This document shows, in pieces, positions 35,879 to 47,346 of a stretch of 64,000 nt of DNA. The DNA is taken from positions 38,879,001 to 38,943,000 of the forward strand of contig NC_091972.1 of assembly GCF_036711975.1 (NCBI RefSeq). The letters are read 5' to 3'. The stretch comes from Onthophagus taurus. Its lineage: Eukaryota; Arthropoda; Insecta; Coleoptera; Scarabaeidae. A program made the position numbers and the translations under genes. The notes under the pieces were generated by a model. The model was not told the origin of the DNA. It made no database searches and saw only the letters and a list, made by a program, of their open reading frames with translations. Every line of letters starts with the position of its first letter. Position 1 is the first letter of the stretch.

Positions 35879-37642
35879 TTACAGTTTCGATTTTGGTTTC
35901 AGGTTAAACATTTCTCTCCAAAACTCAACCCCTTCTTTATCAGGATCAATCCCAACAGTTAATTCATCTCCAATATTAAGAAAATGCATCTTATCTTGCT
36001 CAATTGGTTTCCATTCAACCTTAATTAGTTCAAGATTATTCGGATTTCCATTCCTGGCAAAATTCGTCCACAACTTAACCATTCTTTGAATGGTTATATC
36101 TTCGTAACTGTTTTGTTCAACCGGTGGATTTTTAGACATCTTAAACAAATAACACAATTCATCCGAATGAGAAGCTCCGGGAAACTCGACACCTTGTAGT
36201 TTTTTATATAAGTTTAATTGCCCGTCGAAGGCGAATTTAAAAAAGTAAATCGGATTTTGTAATGTTTCTAAATGCCTTCTTGCCGTGTTCTGAATAAGAG
36301 AAGTAATATTATCTGTGTACATTCTATAAAATTGTTTACGATCTTTTGGGTACGTTGGGTTTCGTTGGTTAAAATAAAAAATTTTCGCTTTTTCGGCGAT
36401 TTTTAACGATTCTGGACTTCCTCTTTTAAAATCTGATTTAAATGGAATCATATCTTCAAAATCTCTTAGTGTAATCGGATTTTCAGTTCGTTTTAATATT
36501 TTTCTTATGGTTGAATCAAAAATTATCCCTTCATCTGATGTGTATCCAATAATCATCGGTACTTTTATGTATTCACCCTTCATTATGCGTTTGTTACAAT
36601 CCCCAAAAATTGTTTTTTCTTCTATATTATCATCATTTTCTAAGATTGGATAAAACGGTCTTTCGTTATTCGAAACTATGGAACCTCTAAACATCATTTG
36701 TCCTTCGATAATTTTCTCCATCGGTTGTTTCTGTAAAAATTCTAAAATATCTTTATCATTTTCTGAAGAGAAACCCAATTTCTTTGCCAATTGTTTCATG
36801 GAATCGCTTTGACCGAACGACCAATGAAGAAGAGCCGATGTGCTGTGAAGAATTATTTTGTGGAAAAGTCCTTCGCAAGCTGGTACAAACATAAGAATAT
36901 GGGCGAGAAAAGCTCCCGTACTTTCTCCGAACAACGTTACGTTGCGTGGATTGCCCGAAAATGATTCGATATTTTGTTGAACCCAATTTAAACCCATGAT
37001 GACGTCTCGAAGTCCTTGATTACCAGGGATTCCTAAAGAACCATCTTGAAGACATGACCAACCTATAAAAAAATAATGAAGAAATGTAAAATCTTTTTAA
37101 AGTTTAATACCGAAAGCTCCGAGCCTATAAGAAATTAATACAAGAACTACATCTTCAGTTAATAAAAATTCTGGGCCGTAAATTTCAGTTTTTGTATTTC
37201 CTATTAAAAAAGCTCCACCATGGATGAAAACTATAACTGGTTTTAACTTTATATTTCCAGTATTAACTTCTGGAGTATAAACATTTAGATGTAAACAATC
37301 TTCACTTCCTTCTAATTTTCTGGTGTACATATTAGGTGCAATACATCCTTCTTTTTCTTCAGTTACATCTAAAATTCCTTTCCATGGTTTAAGAGGTTGA
37401 GGAGGCTAAATCAATAAAATAAAATGAATAAAAATATGCAACTCAACTAGCACACAATAATAAAAATAATAATAATAAGAATTTATCAATTTTTATCTTA
37501 AATTTACCTTAAATCTTAAATTTCCGACCGGAGGTGTAGCATATGGAATTCCAAAGAAGCTATAGAAACTTCCGTTTTTATAATTTTTCTGAAGTTTTCC
37601 ACGTAACTCTCCATGTTTTACTTTAACTAGAACTGTATCCAT
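35879..37642 (-). CDS. Alpha-carboxylesterase 1 (carboxyl/cholinesterase family)
   Basis: Three exons (37642-37508, 37405-37111, 37062-35879) with GT/AG introns of 102 and 48 nt give 537 residues. No signal peptide, as in insect cytosolic alpha-esterases. Landmarks: SFFGIPYATPP near the N-terminus; EDCLHLNVYTP; oxyanion-hole motif HGGAF (His107); nucleophile elbow GESTG (Ser191); catalytic Glu321 in SDEG; catalytic His442 in GASHSDELCYLF. The GASHSDE context is typical of the family. The enzyme would hydrolyse carboxylic esters, with roles such as lipid or xenobiotic ester turnover; the substrate cannot be read from sequence. An AATAAA signal lies just past the stop (about 35862-35857). First of three tandem paralogues. 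Confidence 0.93.
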
Positions 37643-38187
37643 TTTCTATTTGAAACTGTATTAACTTTTTACTAGTCATTCAGAAGTTAGATAAGACATT
37701 TCTTTAAAAAACTGTTTGTTTTATTTAAAATTCTTTTTTCTATTACGATATATCTTTAAGAGTGTCTTCTTAGCTACAATATAAAATAGAGTCTTAATCT
37801 TCAAAAATAATTGTGGTGTTTTTCAACTTATCATATTAAATTGTTTAACCTTTGGCTTATAGTTTCTTTTTTTACCTATCTAATCTTACTATGCGGGAAC
37901 TATCAAATAATTTTCAATTAGTACCGAATTGAAAATGAACAAACTTTTGTTTCGAATAAAATATGAGATTAAGTGGAAAAATTAAAAATAATATTACAAA
38001 ACGGAAATGTTTTGTAGCTTTTTCGAAATTTTTTATGCAACGCCTTTTAATTGGATAATTAATGTTAAACGTATATTAAAGATAAATTTGTTTACAAATT
38101 GATAAAAGTAACGATTTATAATACAGTTTAGATAATATGTATTAAATGGGTTGCATATTTTCAAAAAATATTTTGGTTTTGAGCTAA
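37643..38187 (-). promoter_or_regulatory. Esterase 1 upstream region, duplicated with the gene
   Basis: Blocks shared with the region upstream of esterase 3 include caaataattttcaattagta (near 37905 and 60040). The block gggttgcata lies upstream of all three esterases (near 38148, 49848, 60280). A short palindrome, ttttcaatt-agtaccg-aattgaaaa, lies at 37911-37936. No core promoter is defined. Confidence 0.4.
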
Positions 38188-39354
38188 TTAACTCTTTGTG
38201 TCCCGACAGTACTTTAAAGTACCGGTAGTTTTCAACACTCATTTTAAACTGTAGTTATTTTTCGGGACATTTAGACCTGTCAGTACTTTCTACTATACAA
38301 CAAAGGTTCTTTGTTATAAGAACCATAGTTTGTATCTAAAATGACGCAATCCGCACTGTAGGATTTTTAGGTATATTTAAACTTATTCATCCCAAATTCA
38401 TCCAGATGTGAGATTAGAAGTTTGGTGAAAAGTGGTGTTGCTGAATTTTTTCATTTTTTCAAACATTTCTTATTCTTATCCCGAAAAAGTTACATTTTGT
38501 GTTTGGTACGTAAATGTACCGTCAGGATAATAACAGGTACAATATTGAGATTGATTTAAAAATAAGCCAAGCGAATACAGATACGTTTTGGTACTTTAAC
38601 AGAGCTTTGACTCATGAAGAACTTTTGGTTGAGGCTAAAAAAGTTTGTATTGAATTATAAAATCTCCCGTTGGATAATTCTGAACAGACAGACATAGAAG
38701 ATGAAGAAGGTGACATTGTTATTACTAGTGCAGGGTGTCCCAATTTCGATGTCCGCATAGGCTATTTCCGAAACTAAAAGAGATAGAAAAGAAGTAGCTT
38801 ACATGTCATGATCTCGTTTTTCGAGAAAATGCTAATGCCGAAAACTCCGAACAGCTATCGTCTTTTGTTTTCGCCCTATCGGCAAAAACTGAAAATTTTG
38901 CAAAAACGACAATCGCGAATATCTCACTTATTATCAAAGATGGAGTATTATAAATAAAACATTATATGGGCAACTTTTTACGAAGAATTCAGTGGCGTAG
39001 GTAGAATTTTTTTCTCATCTTTTATTTTCGAGATTTTAGACGTAACTTTATTTTTTTAAATGGAAATCATAGTTGGCTATGACTTAAAATAATTTGTTAT
39101 TTTCTTCTGATAACAAATATATATAGTTTGTGGGGTATATTTCTTATAGTTATTGAATAATTAACAAAAATTCATTTTGTTCTATCTAAATCTAATGTAT
39201 GTATTTAAAAGTTAATGTTGCTATAGTGATAACCATACATACTATGATGGAATATAATGTATAAATTTTTTTTGTTCTTTCTAAAACTATTGTATATGAG
39301 CTTTCCCTTGAGAGAAAGCATTGTTTCCAATTTTATTATTGCCAAAGTTTGTAG

Positions 39355-39639
39355 CAAAGACAGTAGAATCTAACAGGACTGCTACATCCATTGTATTTTT
39401 GTAGTCGACTACGGGTTGGTTACCAGCACTCTACGTCACACTATTTGCCACGCCTGGTAACTGTCTATGTTTTTAGAGGTTATATGATAGACATTAATAC
39501 GCATATATAACCTCTAAAAACACACAGCAAACGCATAGACCATAACAACAGCTGGGCGTGGAAAATGGTGTGACGTAGTTTGCGGGTAGGCTGTCACAAC
39601 AATGGATGTAGCAGTCCTGTTAGATTCTACTGTCCTTGA
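39355..39639. mobile_element. MITE inside the left arm of the foldback element
   Basis: A 285-bp palindromic insert: gacagtagaatctaacagga near the left end is repeated inverted near the right end. It is flanked by an exact 8-bp duplication gtttgtag (39347-39354 and 39640-39647). The opposite foldback arm lacks the insert, which confirms the insertion. Confidence 0.85.
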
Positions 39640-39689
39640 GTTTGTAGTAGTATTTAAAAATTCACTAACAAATCTCGCATTATGTGCTG

Positions 39690-40297
39690 GAGCTCCGTCA
39701 TATTAAAAATATATCATTTGAGATATATTTAGTGGCAAATTGTCGACCAAAGGCTCAATATGCTGCCTTAATATATTGAGGTATTTCTCTGAGTTTAAGT
39801 TTTTATGGTAGATACTATATGGCAAAATTCTATTATCTAAAAGGGCACACCATACATTGAACCCCAAGCTTCTTTGAACACTCAGAGACTTCTTCGGTCC
39901 AGATAACATTTTGAACAAACAGCAGACTATTTAATTTTTCTAAATATCATCTACAAAATTCTAATCTTCGATTGACATCTCCGGCACGTAAATAAGGAGT
40001 TAGCCCCGCTTTGTATGGTTTATACTTATTTTTCTTTCATATTCGGGAGCAGCGGCTTTTGGGTCAGACGTCTTGTTGCAATTTCTCTTGCAGTTCATTT
40101 TGGTATGTTTTTGTATGTGGTTTGGGGAAGGACCAAATATGTATTAAATTTTCTGCTAACCGGCTGAAGGTTCTTACATGCGGTTGTCTTCTTTCTGGAT
40201 ATCTTGTGAAATAAAATTCTGCGGCTAACGTCGCATACTTATCTGATAACATATAGCATTCCATCATGTTACATTTTTCATAATTTTCGAAATTCAT
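39690..40297 (-). pseudogene. IS630/Tc1-type transposase relic (DUF4817-like N-terminus)
   Basis: The start MNFENYEKCNMMECYMLSDK with RYPERRQPHVRTFSRL (40297-40064) is the DUF4817-type helix-turn-helix seen in many insect transposases. 39918-39703 carries GFNVWCALLDNRILPYS and ending PLNISQMIYF, the DDE core region. The first catalytic segment is deleted. Same superfamily as 18844-19640 but a different lineage. Confidence 0.65.
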
Positions 40298-41502
40298 TGT
40301 AAAGTTTTATTCAGTTTTGTTATACTTTGACACTTAACATGCTGGTGCATCGTACCAGCTCATAATGCCAGAGTTGTTATCGAATTTTTAAATACAAACT
40401 TTGGCAATTATTTGATACATTATGTTTCATCATAGTATGTATAGTTATCACCATAGCAACATTAACTTTTAAATACATACATTAGTTTTAGACAGAACAA
40501 AATGAATTTTTGTTAATTATTCAATAACCATAAGAAATATAACCCACAAACTATATATATTTGTTATCAGAAGAAAATAACAAATTATTTTAAATCATAG
40601 CCAACTATGGTTTCCATTTAAAAAAATAAAGTTACATCTAAAATCTCGAAAATAAATGATGGGAAAAAAATTCTACCTACGCCACTGAATTCTTCGTAAA
40701 AAGTTGCCCATATAATGTTTTATTTATAATACTCCATCTTTGATAATAAGTGAGATATTCGTGATTGTCGTTTTTGCAAAATTTTCAGTTTTTGCCGATA
40801 GGGCGAAAACAAAAGACGATAGCTGTTCTGAGTTTTCGGCATTAGCATTTTCTCGAAAAACCAGATCATGACATGTAAGCTACTTTTTTTCTATCTCTTT
40901 TAGTTTCGGAGATAGCCTATGCGGACATCGAAATTGGGACACCCTGTGATAGTGAGGTACCTTCATCTAACAGGCTAGTGATGCTGGTAGATGAAGAAGT
41001 AGAACAACTAAAGGCCTATTCACACTATCGATCAACGACCGGTCAAGTCACGGGCCGGTCACGGGTCGGTCGCGGTCCGGTCAATTTTCAATTAATTCAC
41101 ACTGGTGATCTACCGGCAGTCAGTTTGGTGTTGGAAACGTGGTGAAAAAATGTTGTCAACATCAAGTTTAATAAAAATTGCTCTAATTTTGGATGAAGAG
41201 GAAGAAGAAAATAGGAAAGTCCGGAAAAGAAAACGTTTGTGGGTTCATAACATATTAAAACGACGAAATATTGAAGGAGAATTTGTCACGTTATATAATG
41301 AACTCTTAGACGACCAAATTAAATATATTAAATATTTCAGAATGTCAGTCAAAGAATTCAATGACATTCTTCAAGTAATTAAAGTTGATATTCAAAAGGA
41401 AAATACAACATTTCGAGAAGCTATATCTCCAATGCAGAAACTGGCAGTTTGTTTAAGGTAAGTAGTATGCCTGATTTTCAAATATATCTTATATCTTTTA
41501 AA

Positions 41503-43888
41503 AGCCTGATGATGAGGGCCGATAATGCCACAGCGGGCTATTCCTGCAAGGCAAAGCGCCCCTCAAATACGGATTGGAGTGTGACTAGAAAAGTCGTCAC
41601 TTACACATCCGTGGACCAGGCAATTCAAACGTTTAAGCCGTTCAAATCGCCTGGAGAAGACAATATCTTCCCTGCTTTGTTACAGCAGGGGAGGTCTTTG
41701 TTGTTGCCAATTTTGGTAAAAATTTTCAGAGCGAGTGTCGCCTGGAAATATGTGCCGGCAGAATGGACTAAGGTACGGGTATCTTACATACCCAAAGCGG
41801 GCCTTAGGGCATTAGGAGTAGGGCCGTTCGGTCCCTACTCCTAATGCCTTTCGACCCATCAGCCTAACGTCATTTCTGCTGAAAACCCTTGAAAAAGTTC
41901 TGGAACGGTATATCCGTACGGTGCCATTGGTATCTGGTCCACTGAGTCGCCACCAGTATGCTTATCAAGCGGGAAAATCAGCAGAATTGGCTCTACACAA
42001 CTTAGTTGGTAGAGTATCCAACAACGCAATACCACAATCTCTTGAAAGAGCTGCTCTTGACAGGGGAGTGGAAGCAACTATAGCGGGTTGGATTCGCAAT
42101 ATGCTAGATAGTAGAATAGTTTCTACTTCACTCCACGGTGATACGATACGCTTCAGGCCGGGAGGTGGCTGACCGCAGGGAGGGGTGTTATCTCCCCTGC
42201 TTTGGTCCCTCCTAGTTGACGATCTGATTGCGATAGTCGAAGCCGTTGGTGTGGAAATACAAGCTTATGCTGATGACATTGTCGTTATGGTCAAAGGAAC
42301 CTGTTTGCCGAGGATATCTAAAGTCCTCCAGGTGACCCTAGATACCATTTGCGCTTGGTGTAAGGGAGAGAACCTCTCAATAAACCCGCAAAAGACAATT
42401 GTTGTGCCCTTCACCAGGAAGCGAAAGTTGGATGGACTAATCCGTCCAACTATCCAAGGTGAAGAAATTCCTTTCTCAAAGGAAGTCAAATATCTAGGAG
42501 TAATCCTAGACAAAACCCTGTCATGGAATGGACATTTGCAGGGAGTTTTGCACAAAGCTAGACTATCCTTGTGGACTTGTCGCAGTCTTTGTGGCAAAAG
42601 TTGGGGTCTTACCCCTGAAAGACTGTACTGGCTCTATGTGACTGTGGTTAGACCTATGATCACATACGGAGCAGCAGCCTGGTATAGGAAAGTCCGACAG
42701 ACTTCAGTTATCAGTAAACTTTCACGAATTCAACGAGTAGCTGGATTGGCAATCTCTGGTGCCATAGGCACAACGCCAACTCTAGCAATGGAGGTTCTGC
42801 TTGGCCTATCTCCTCTGCATTTGCATATAGAGAAAGTGGCTAGAACAACCATTTACAGATTTAAGCAATATGCTCAAAACTGTTCCGACATGTCCTACCA
42901 ATGGGCTGCGGAAGACATTATAAGCACTGATACTGTGCTATCAATGCTGTCAGATTTGGCGGTATCACTATCAGTGATTAATGCTCGATACCAGATTGTA
43001 CTGCCTGAGCGGCAGTCCTGGATCGAAAATGAAAATTCTCTGGTTCGGGCAGACATTTGCTTGTACACAGATGGATCAAAAACGCCTGAAGGGGTAGGAG
43101 CAGGAGTATACTGCCAGACACCTCGAATTAAGCAAGCCTACAGCCTGGGTACGTACTGTACTGTATTCCAGGCGGAAGTATTTGCTATTGACATGGGTGC
43201 TAAAATCCTTCTTGAAAGAGGGGTGAAGAACATGACAGTACGAATCTTCTCAGACAGTCAAGCCGCTCTCCAGGCGCTGCAAGCCGTGAAAACGGTGTCG
43301 GCTCTGGTTAATGATTGTAAGAGAACATTAAACACACTGAGTTGTGATAACAGAGTCTCTCTGATCTGGGTCCCGGGTCACTCTGGTGTTGCTGGCAATG
43401 AAGCGGCAGATAAGCTAGCACGAGATGGCAGCGCTGAAGCGTTTGGGGGACCGGAACCAGCAGTTGGTGTATCATTTGCGATGGCCAAATATAGGATTGG
43501 ACTGTGGGCTGAAGAGAGACTTCGCCTACTGTGGACCAGTTCTCCTGGAATGAGACCCGGGAATATTTTAGGACTTGCCCGTAGTAGCATAAAAGTTCTA
43601 ATGGGTGTTTTTACTGGGCACTGCCGATTAAAAGCACACCTCAACTTGTTGGGTTTAGCCGACGATGTTGAATGCCGACTATGTGCGGAGGAAGCAGAGA
43701 CGGTTGAGCATGTTTTATGCCACTGCCCTGCCGTTAACCGTATCAGATTCTCGATTTTTGGGTCGCAGTTTATCTCCTCAAAAGATCTGAATGACCTTTC
43801 GCCGAGCAAGGTATTAATGTTCGTTAAGAACATTGGACTGCACGGGAAATTTGATAATGATATCTATCGGGGTACAATAGATCCTTAG
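41503..43888 (+). pseudogene. LINE ORF2: reverse transcriptase + RNase H + zinc knuckle, broken
   Basis: The frame starts inside the RT (FKSPGEDNIFPALLQQG), shifts near 41840, and has an internal deletion after LALHNLVGRV. There is a TGA at 42170-42172 just before PQGGVLSPLLWSLLVDD. From 42185 it stays open for 567 codons: AYADDIVVMV (catalytic YADD), RT thumb, RNase H (LYTDGSK, FQAEVFAID, FSDSQAAL, VPGHSGVAGNEAADKLA) and a C-terminal CRLCAEEAETVEHVLCHCP motif. An RNase H domain points to the I/R1/Loa-type group. Confidence 0.88.
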
Positions 43889-43957
43889 GGTCGCGGTGCA
43901 AGGTTGGTTGGTCCGCCTACCCGATATGTATTCCATGTAATGTAATGTAATGTAATG
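41503..43957 (+). mobile_element. 5'-truncated I/Jockey-type non-LTR retrotransposon
   Basis: Flanked by a 13-bp target duplication tatatcttttaaa (41490-41502 and 43958-43970) and ending in a (TGTAA)n tail (about 43935-43957). It lies in the intron of the Harbinger transposase, on the same strand. Confidence 0.9.
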
Positions 43958-44203
43958 TATATCTTTTAAATATATTTTTTACTATAATATATGGTGAACG
44001 CAACGGCTTCGCGTTCGATTAGGTAGAAGAAAAATAGGGCATATATCAAGATTAGGAGTGAGAATTAGAGAATTGCTATATCGATAGGAAATGAGTCAAA
44101 AAAGGCGTTAATGATAAAAAAAAATGCGGAAAAGTGTACTACTTACCGAAAAATCACTTTAAAGTTGCGATTTGACGTTTCTTTTACGAAGTTAAAAGTA
44201 ATG

Positions 44204-46608
44204 TTAAATATGCATTTTCGTATTAAATCCTAACCTGAAATTGTTTAATTTATACCCACGAAACTTGTGGAGATGACATTGATTGTTGCAAAAATGAAAT
44301 TCTATCATGTGCATGAAACGGCTGAATCTGATGATGTGACTGCACTGGTGGAGGGTCGATGTACTTGCTTTCGAGCGTTGAAACAATTGTAAAAATTTGT
44401 TGCTTTGCTGTATGTTTGTCAGCAGCTGAAAATTTTTTAACCGTCTGTTCATCGTTTCAAAAAAGTAATCAATTTCATCTTTATTTTCATTTAGTTTTCG
44501 TTTTTCTTCCTCTAAAAGAAAATTCATAAGAGTACTTGCTGCCGTAGTCGCCTCGGTTGCTACTTTTAAAGTGCTCTTTTGTTTTGTTTTGGGAGTTGTT
44601 TGTGTAGGTACTGAAGTATTAATGTTAGTAGAACTTTCTGATAGAACTGTGTCTTGTCTGTAGTGGATAGAAGGGGAGCTAGAATGTGATGGTTGAGATA
44701 CGTTCTCTTCCAACACGCTGCCATCGTTGCTATCATCTGCTCCCCGATCGAAGGACGTTACTCGTTTTTTATCCTACATAAACGGTTCTAAAAATTGCAG
44801 TGAATCTTCGTATTTCCACTTTTGTGTGTTTATGGCAGCTTGGCCGGATTTTGTTTTTCTTAATCTCTTTATTTTACGATATTGCGATCGCAGAGATTCC
44901 CATCTCTGCTTACAAATCTGTGGATCTGTAAAAAAAAGGTATAACATAAAAGTATATAGGTAATGAATTACTGCCACCATGTGTTGTTACGTAAAGTAGT
45001 ATTTTAATCGTTGTAAGCAATTTATAAATATCACGTTAATTTATAATATTAAAACGGCAACAATTTGCGTAATAATTCTCGCTTTTACTTACAGATTTCT
45101 TGCCACCGGAGATTCGTTTCAGACGATAGCATTTAGTTATCGCCTTGGCCATTCGACGGTGCATTCTATCGTGCATGAAGTATGTAAAGCAATTGTAAAC
45201 AATTTATTGGCTACATGCATTCCAGTGCCAACTGAAAGCGATTGGCACGATATTGCCAAAACATTTTGGATGCATTGGAACTTCCCGAACTGTATAGGAG
45301 CATTGGATGGTAAACATGTTCAAATCTTGGCTCCTCCAAATAGCGGATCAAATTACTTTAATTACAAAAAAAAATTTTCGGTTGTTTTACTTGCTTTAGT
45401 TGATGCTAATTACAAGTTTATTTTTGTTGATATTGAGTCGTACGGAAAGAATAGCGATGGGGGTATTTTTGCTAATTCTCATTTAGGAAAACGTTTAGAC
45501 AATGGCACATTAAATATTGCCAACCCTACAACATAACCAAATTCAAATATTAGAGCACCATATGTAATATTAGGGGATTCTGCATTTCCCTTGAAAGTCA
45601 ATCTACTACGCCCATACCCAGAAACCCAAACATGTGATGCCATAGAAAAAAGGGTGTTTAATTATCGTCACTGTCGTGCCAGACGTGTTGTGGAGAATGC
45701 GTTTGGCATTTTAACGCAACGATTCAGAATTTATTTTCGAATTATTCATTCCAAACCGGACTATGTCGAACAAATTATTTTAACTACCTGTATTTTACAC
45801 AACTATTTGCGAAATAATAACCTGTCACACTCTGAAAGCGATACACAAGTGAATGCACAAAATCAGTGTATACTTGAAAATTTACAAAAGCAAGGTGGCA
45901 ACGCTCAACAACAAGCATTTTTTGTCCGAGAAAATTTTACAAGTTTTCTCAATTCGGAGTCGGGATCTGTACCTTGGCAGTTGGAAAAGATATAAAACTT
46001 TTCATAAATATTTCACAAAGCTATTACCACGCAATATTTATTGTTGTTAATATTAGAATATTATTATTTACTTTTTGCAACGAATGCTTATTATTTTCAA
46101 ATATAGTGTAAGCCGGTTATAACGAACTTCCGGATATAACGAACGAACGAACGTAATAGTCCCGAAAATGTCTATTTAATAATTTACTATTTGTTCTTAC
46201 TGATTTCCTTTACTTTCTTCCCAAATTGTTTAATTTCATTCAATTTAATATTACAAGATTTTTGTCAATTGTAATTTAAATAAATTTAATTCATGATTTT
46301 TTTAAATTATTGCTTATAACGAACTTCGGTTATAACGAACCGATTTTCAGGTTCCTTGAGGGTTCGTTATATCCGGAGTACACTGTACGTACTAACCTGT
46401 ATAATATAACCTCTTATATAAATAGTATATAAAAAGTATTTACTTACCTTGTTTTATTTTTTCCCCGATGTCCCTCCACACATCTGCTTTGTGTACACTA
46501 TCTGAATATTTGTTATTTGAAAAATCGTATAATTCTGTACATTCACGTAAGTACAGTTTCTATTAACTTTTTATCATTTTCACACGAAAATTTTCGTTGT
46601 CGCTTCAT
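44204..46608 (-). pseudogene. Harbinger-associated MADF (Myb/SANT-like) DNA-binding protein, broken
   Basis: Exon 1 (46608 to about 46449) begins MKRQRKFSCENDKKLIETV. After a frameshift it continues ELYDFSNNKYSDS and KADVWRDIGEKIKQ to a donor. Exon 2 (from about 44930) carries DPQICKQRWESLRSQYRKIK and KWKYEDSLQFLEPFM, the second half of a MADF domain. It is stopped by TAG and continues in frame as a Ser/Thr-rich linker and C-terminal helix to 44204. PIF/Harbinger transposases need such a partner for nuclear import and DNA binding (known from the superfamily). The intron contains the transposase's exon 2. Confidence 0.75.
46104..46385. mobile_element. pogo/Tigger-type MITE
   Basis: Ends agtgtaagccggttataacg and, inverted, gttcgttatatccggagtacactg, with TA on both sides. 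Internal ttataacgaac motifs are repeated. About 282 bp, non-coding. Confidence 0.75.
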
Positions 46609-46682
46609 TTTGCCGCCTTTTTTACAATGAAATTCAGACTTGCAGGCACTCGTCGGAAATCAACAGGTTTGAGCCGGTCAAA

Positions 46683-47346
46683 TATTCTTTCAAATGATCG
46701 CCGCGGTCACATGACCTCGCATGACGGCAAGAAGATCGTATGTGTGAATATACAGGATGTTCAGAAATTGGCGGATAATCTACACGTAGTGTTATTCTTC
46801 GTTCGATTCTAAAGCGAAAATCTTAATTGCAAAATGTTGTACCATGCTTCATACGTCTTCACGAGGTTCTCAAAGGTTGGATAATTTATCCATAAATAAT
46901 CATAAATATTCAATATGTGTTGATAAATAAGCTGTAATTTGGAATAAAAAGAATTTTCAAAACTAGTTTTTTTTGTTCAAGTTATTTTGTTTTGCTTTAA
47001 AGTGCGTTTTTAACATTTTTTCATTATAACATCTTCAGGAAAAAGACATTTTTCAACATAGTAGAACAACATTTTCACATTAAGATTTTCGATTCAGAAT
47101 CGGTCGTAGAATGTCGCTGCGTGTAGATTATCCGCCAATTTCTGAACACCCTGTATTGCCGTGAAATGCATATGTTCAGTAGGAAAGAAATTTTGTTTTA
47201 ACCGTGATCGCTCCGTGAGTTGACCGATCGTTGATCGATAATGTGAATAGGCCTTTCAAATGATCGCCGCGGTTACATGACCGCAAAAAGACCACATGTG
47301 TGAATATATTGCCGTGAAATGCATACGTTTAGTAGGAAAGAAATTA
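46683..47346 (+). repeat. Tandem duplication of a Harbinger end segment
   Basis: The block tttcaaatgatcgccgcggt...tgtgtgaatatattgccgtg...agtaggaaagaaatt occurs at 46687-47200 (split by the MITE) and again at 47254-47346 (without it). The shared order and near identity show duplication of the element end. Confidence 0.75.
46753..47153. mobile_element. Tc1/mariner-type MITE (401 bp) with TA duplication
   Basis: Terminal inverted repeats caggatgttcagaaattggc and its complement extend more than 30 bp (cggataatctacacg). TA flanks both ends. The unfilled site is preserved in the neighbouring duplicate at about 47306 (gtgaatatattgccg). Confidence 0.85.

Larger units (their letters stand above)
38731..40946. 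mobile_element. Foldback DNA transposon with ~0.6-kb terminal inverted repeats
   Basis: The sequence from 38731 (cagggtgtcccaatttcgat) reappears inverted up to 40946. The inverted identity runs about 600 bp into each side, apart from a MITE and a small insert in the left arm. The host piggyBac frame becomes continuous if the element and one flank copy are removed; the flanks tactagtg and tgatagtg match at 6 of 8 positions, suggesting an 8-bp target duplication. The centre holds a minus-strand transposase relic. Confidence 0.85.
38188..41012 (+). mobile_element. piggyBac relic 3 (5' end), interrupted by a foldback element
   Basis: TTAA at 38188-38191 followed by ctctttgtgtcccgac looks like a piggyBac left end. 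An acidic transposase N-terminus (RALTHEELLVEAKK, IEDEEGDIVITS) runs to 38730, is interrupted by 38731-40946, and resumes as SEVPSSNRL to about 41010. The catalytic core and right end are missing where the Harbinger element begins. Confidence 0.55.
41150..45995 (+). pseudogene. PIF/Harbinger transposase, two exons, one internal stop
   Basis: Exon 1 (41150-41458) begins MLSTSSLIKIALILDEEEEE and ends PMQKLAVCL before the donor ag|gtaagt. Exon 2 starts at 45093 after cttacag and joins in frame as RFLATGDSFQTIAFSYRLG. Catalytic signature: Asp in IGALDGKHV, Asp in the NSDGG segment, Glu in RRVVENAFGIL. A TAA at 45534-45536 interrupts an otherwise continuous frame that runs to 45995. The intron was enlarged by a 2.45-kb LINE insertion and also contains exons of the opposite-strand MADF gene. 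Recently inactivated. Confidence 0.85.
41013..47253. mobile_element. PIF/Harbinger transposon with nested insertions
   Basis: Inverted ends ggcctattcacactatcgat (41013) and its near-complement (ending 47253) enclose the two genes typical of PIF/Harbinger: a DDE transposase (plus) and a MADF/Myb-like protein (minus). Later insertions inside are a LINE (41503-43957), a pogo-type MITE (46104-46385) and another MITE (46753-47153). GC-rich repeats of ggtca type (gaccggtc, cgggccggtc) occupy the left subterminal region. The 3-bp target duplication was not resolved. Confidence 0.8.

Noticed and set aside
36756-36986. Second minus-strand frame of 76 codons within esterase 1
   Set aside because: Alternative frame inside exon 3. 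The catalytic motifs are in the other frame.
39691-40330. Possibility that the foldback core is a host gene
   Set aside because: The DUF4817-type start and DDE core with a deletion mark it as a transposase relic.
43378-43833. 151-codon minus-strand frame
   Set aside because: Shadow of the LINE RNase H region; Ser/Thr/Leu-rich without family features.
46597-46812. 71-codon plus-strand frame
   Set aside because: It crosses the MADF exon antisense, the Harbinger end repeat and a MITE boundary, so it is a chance frame.
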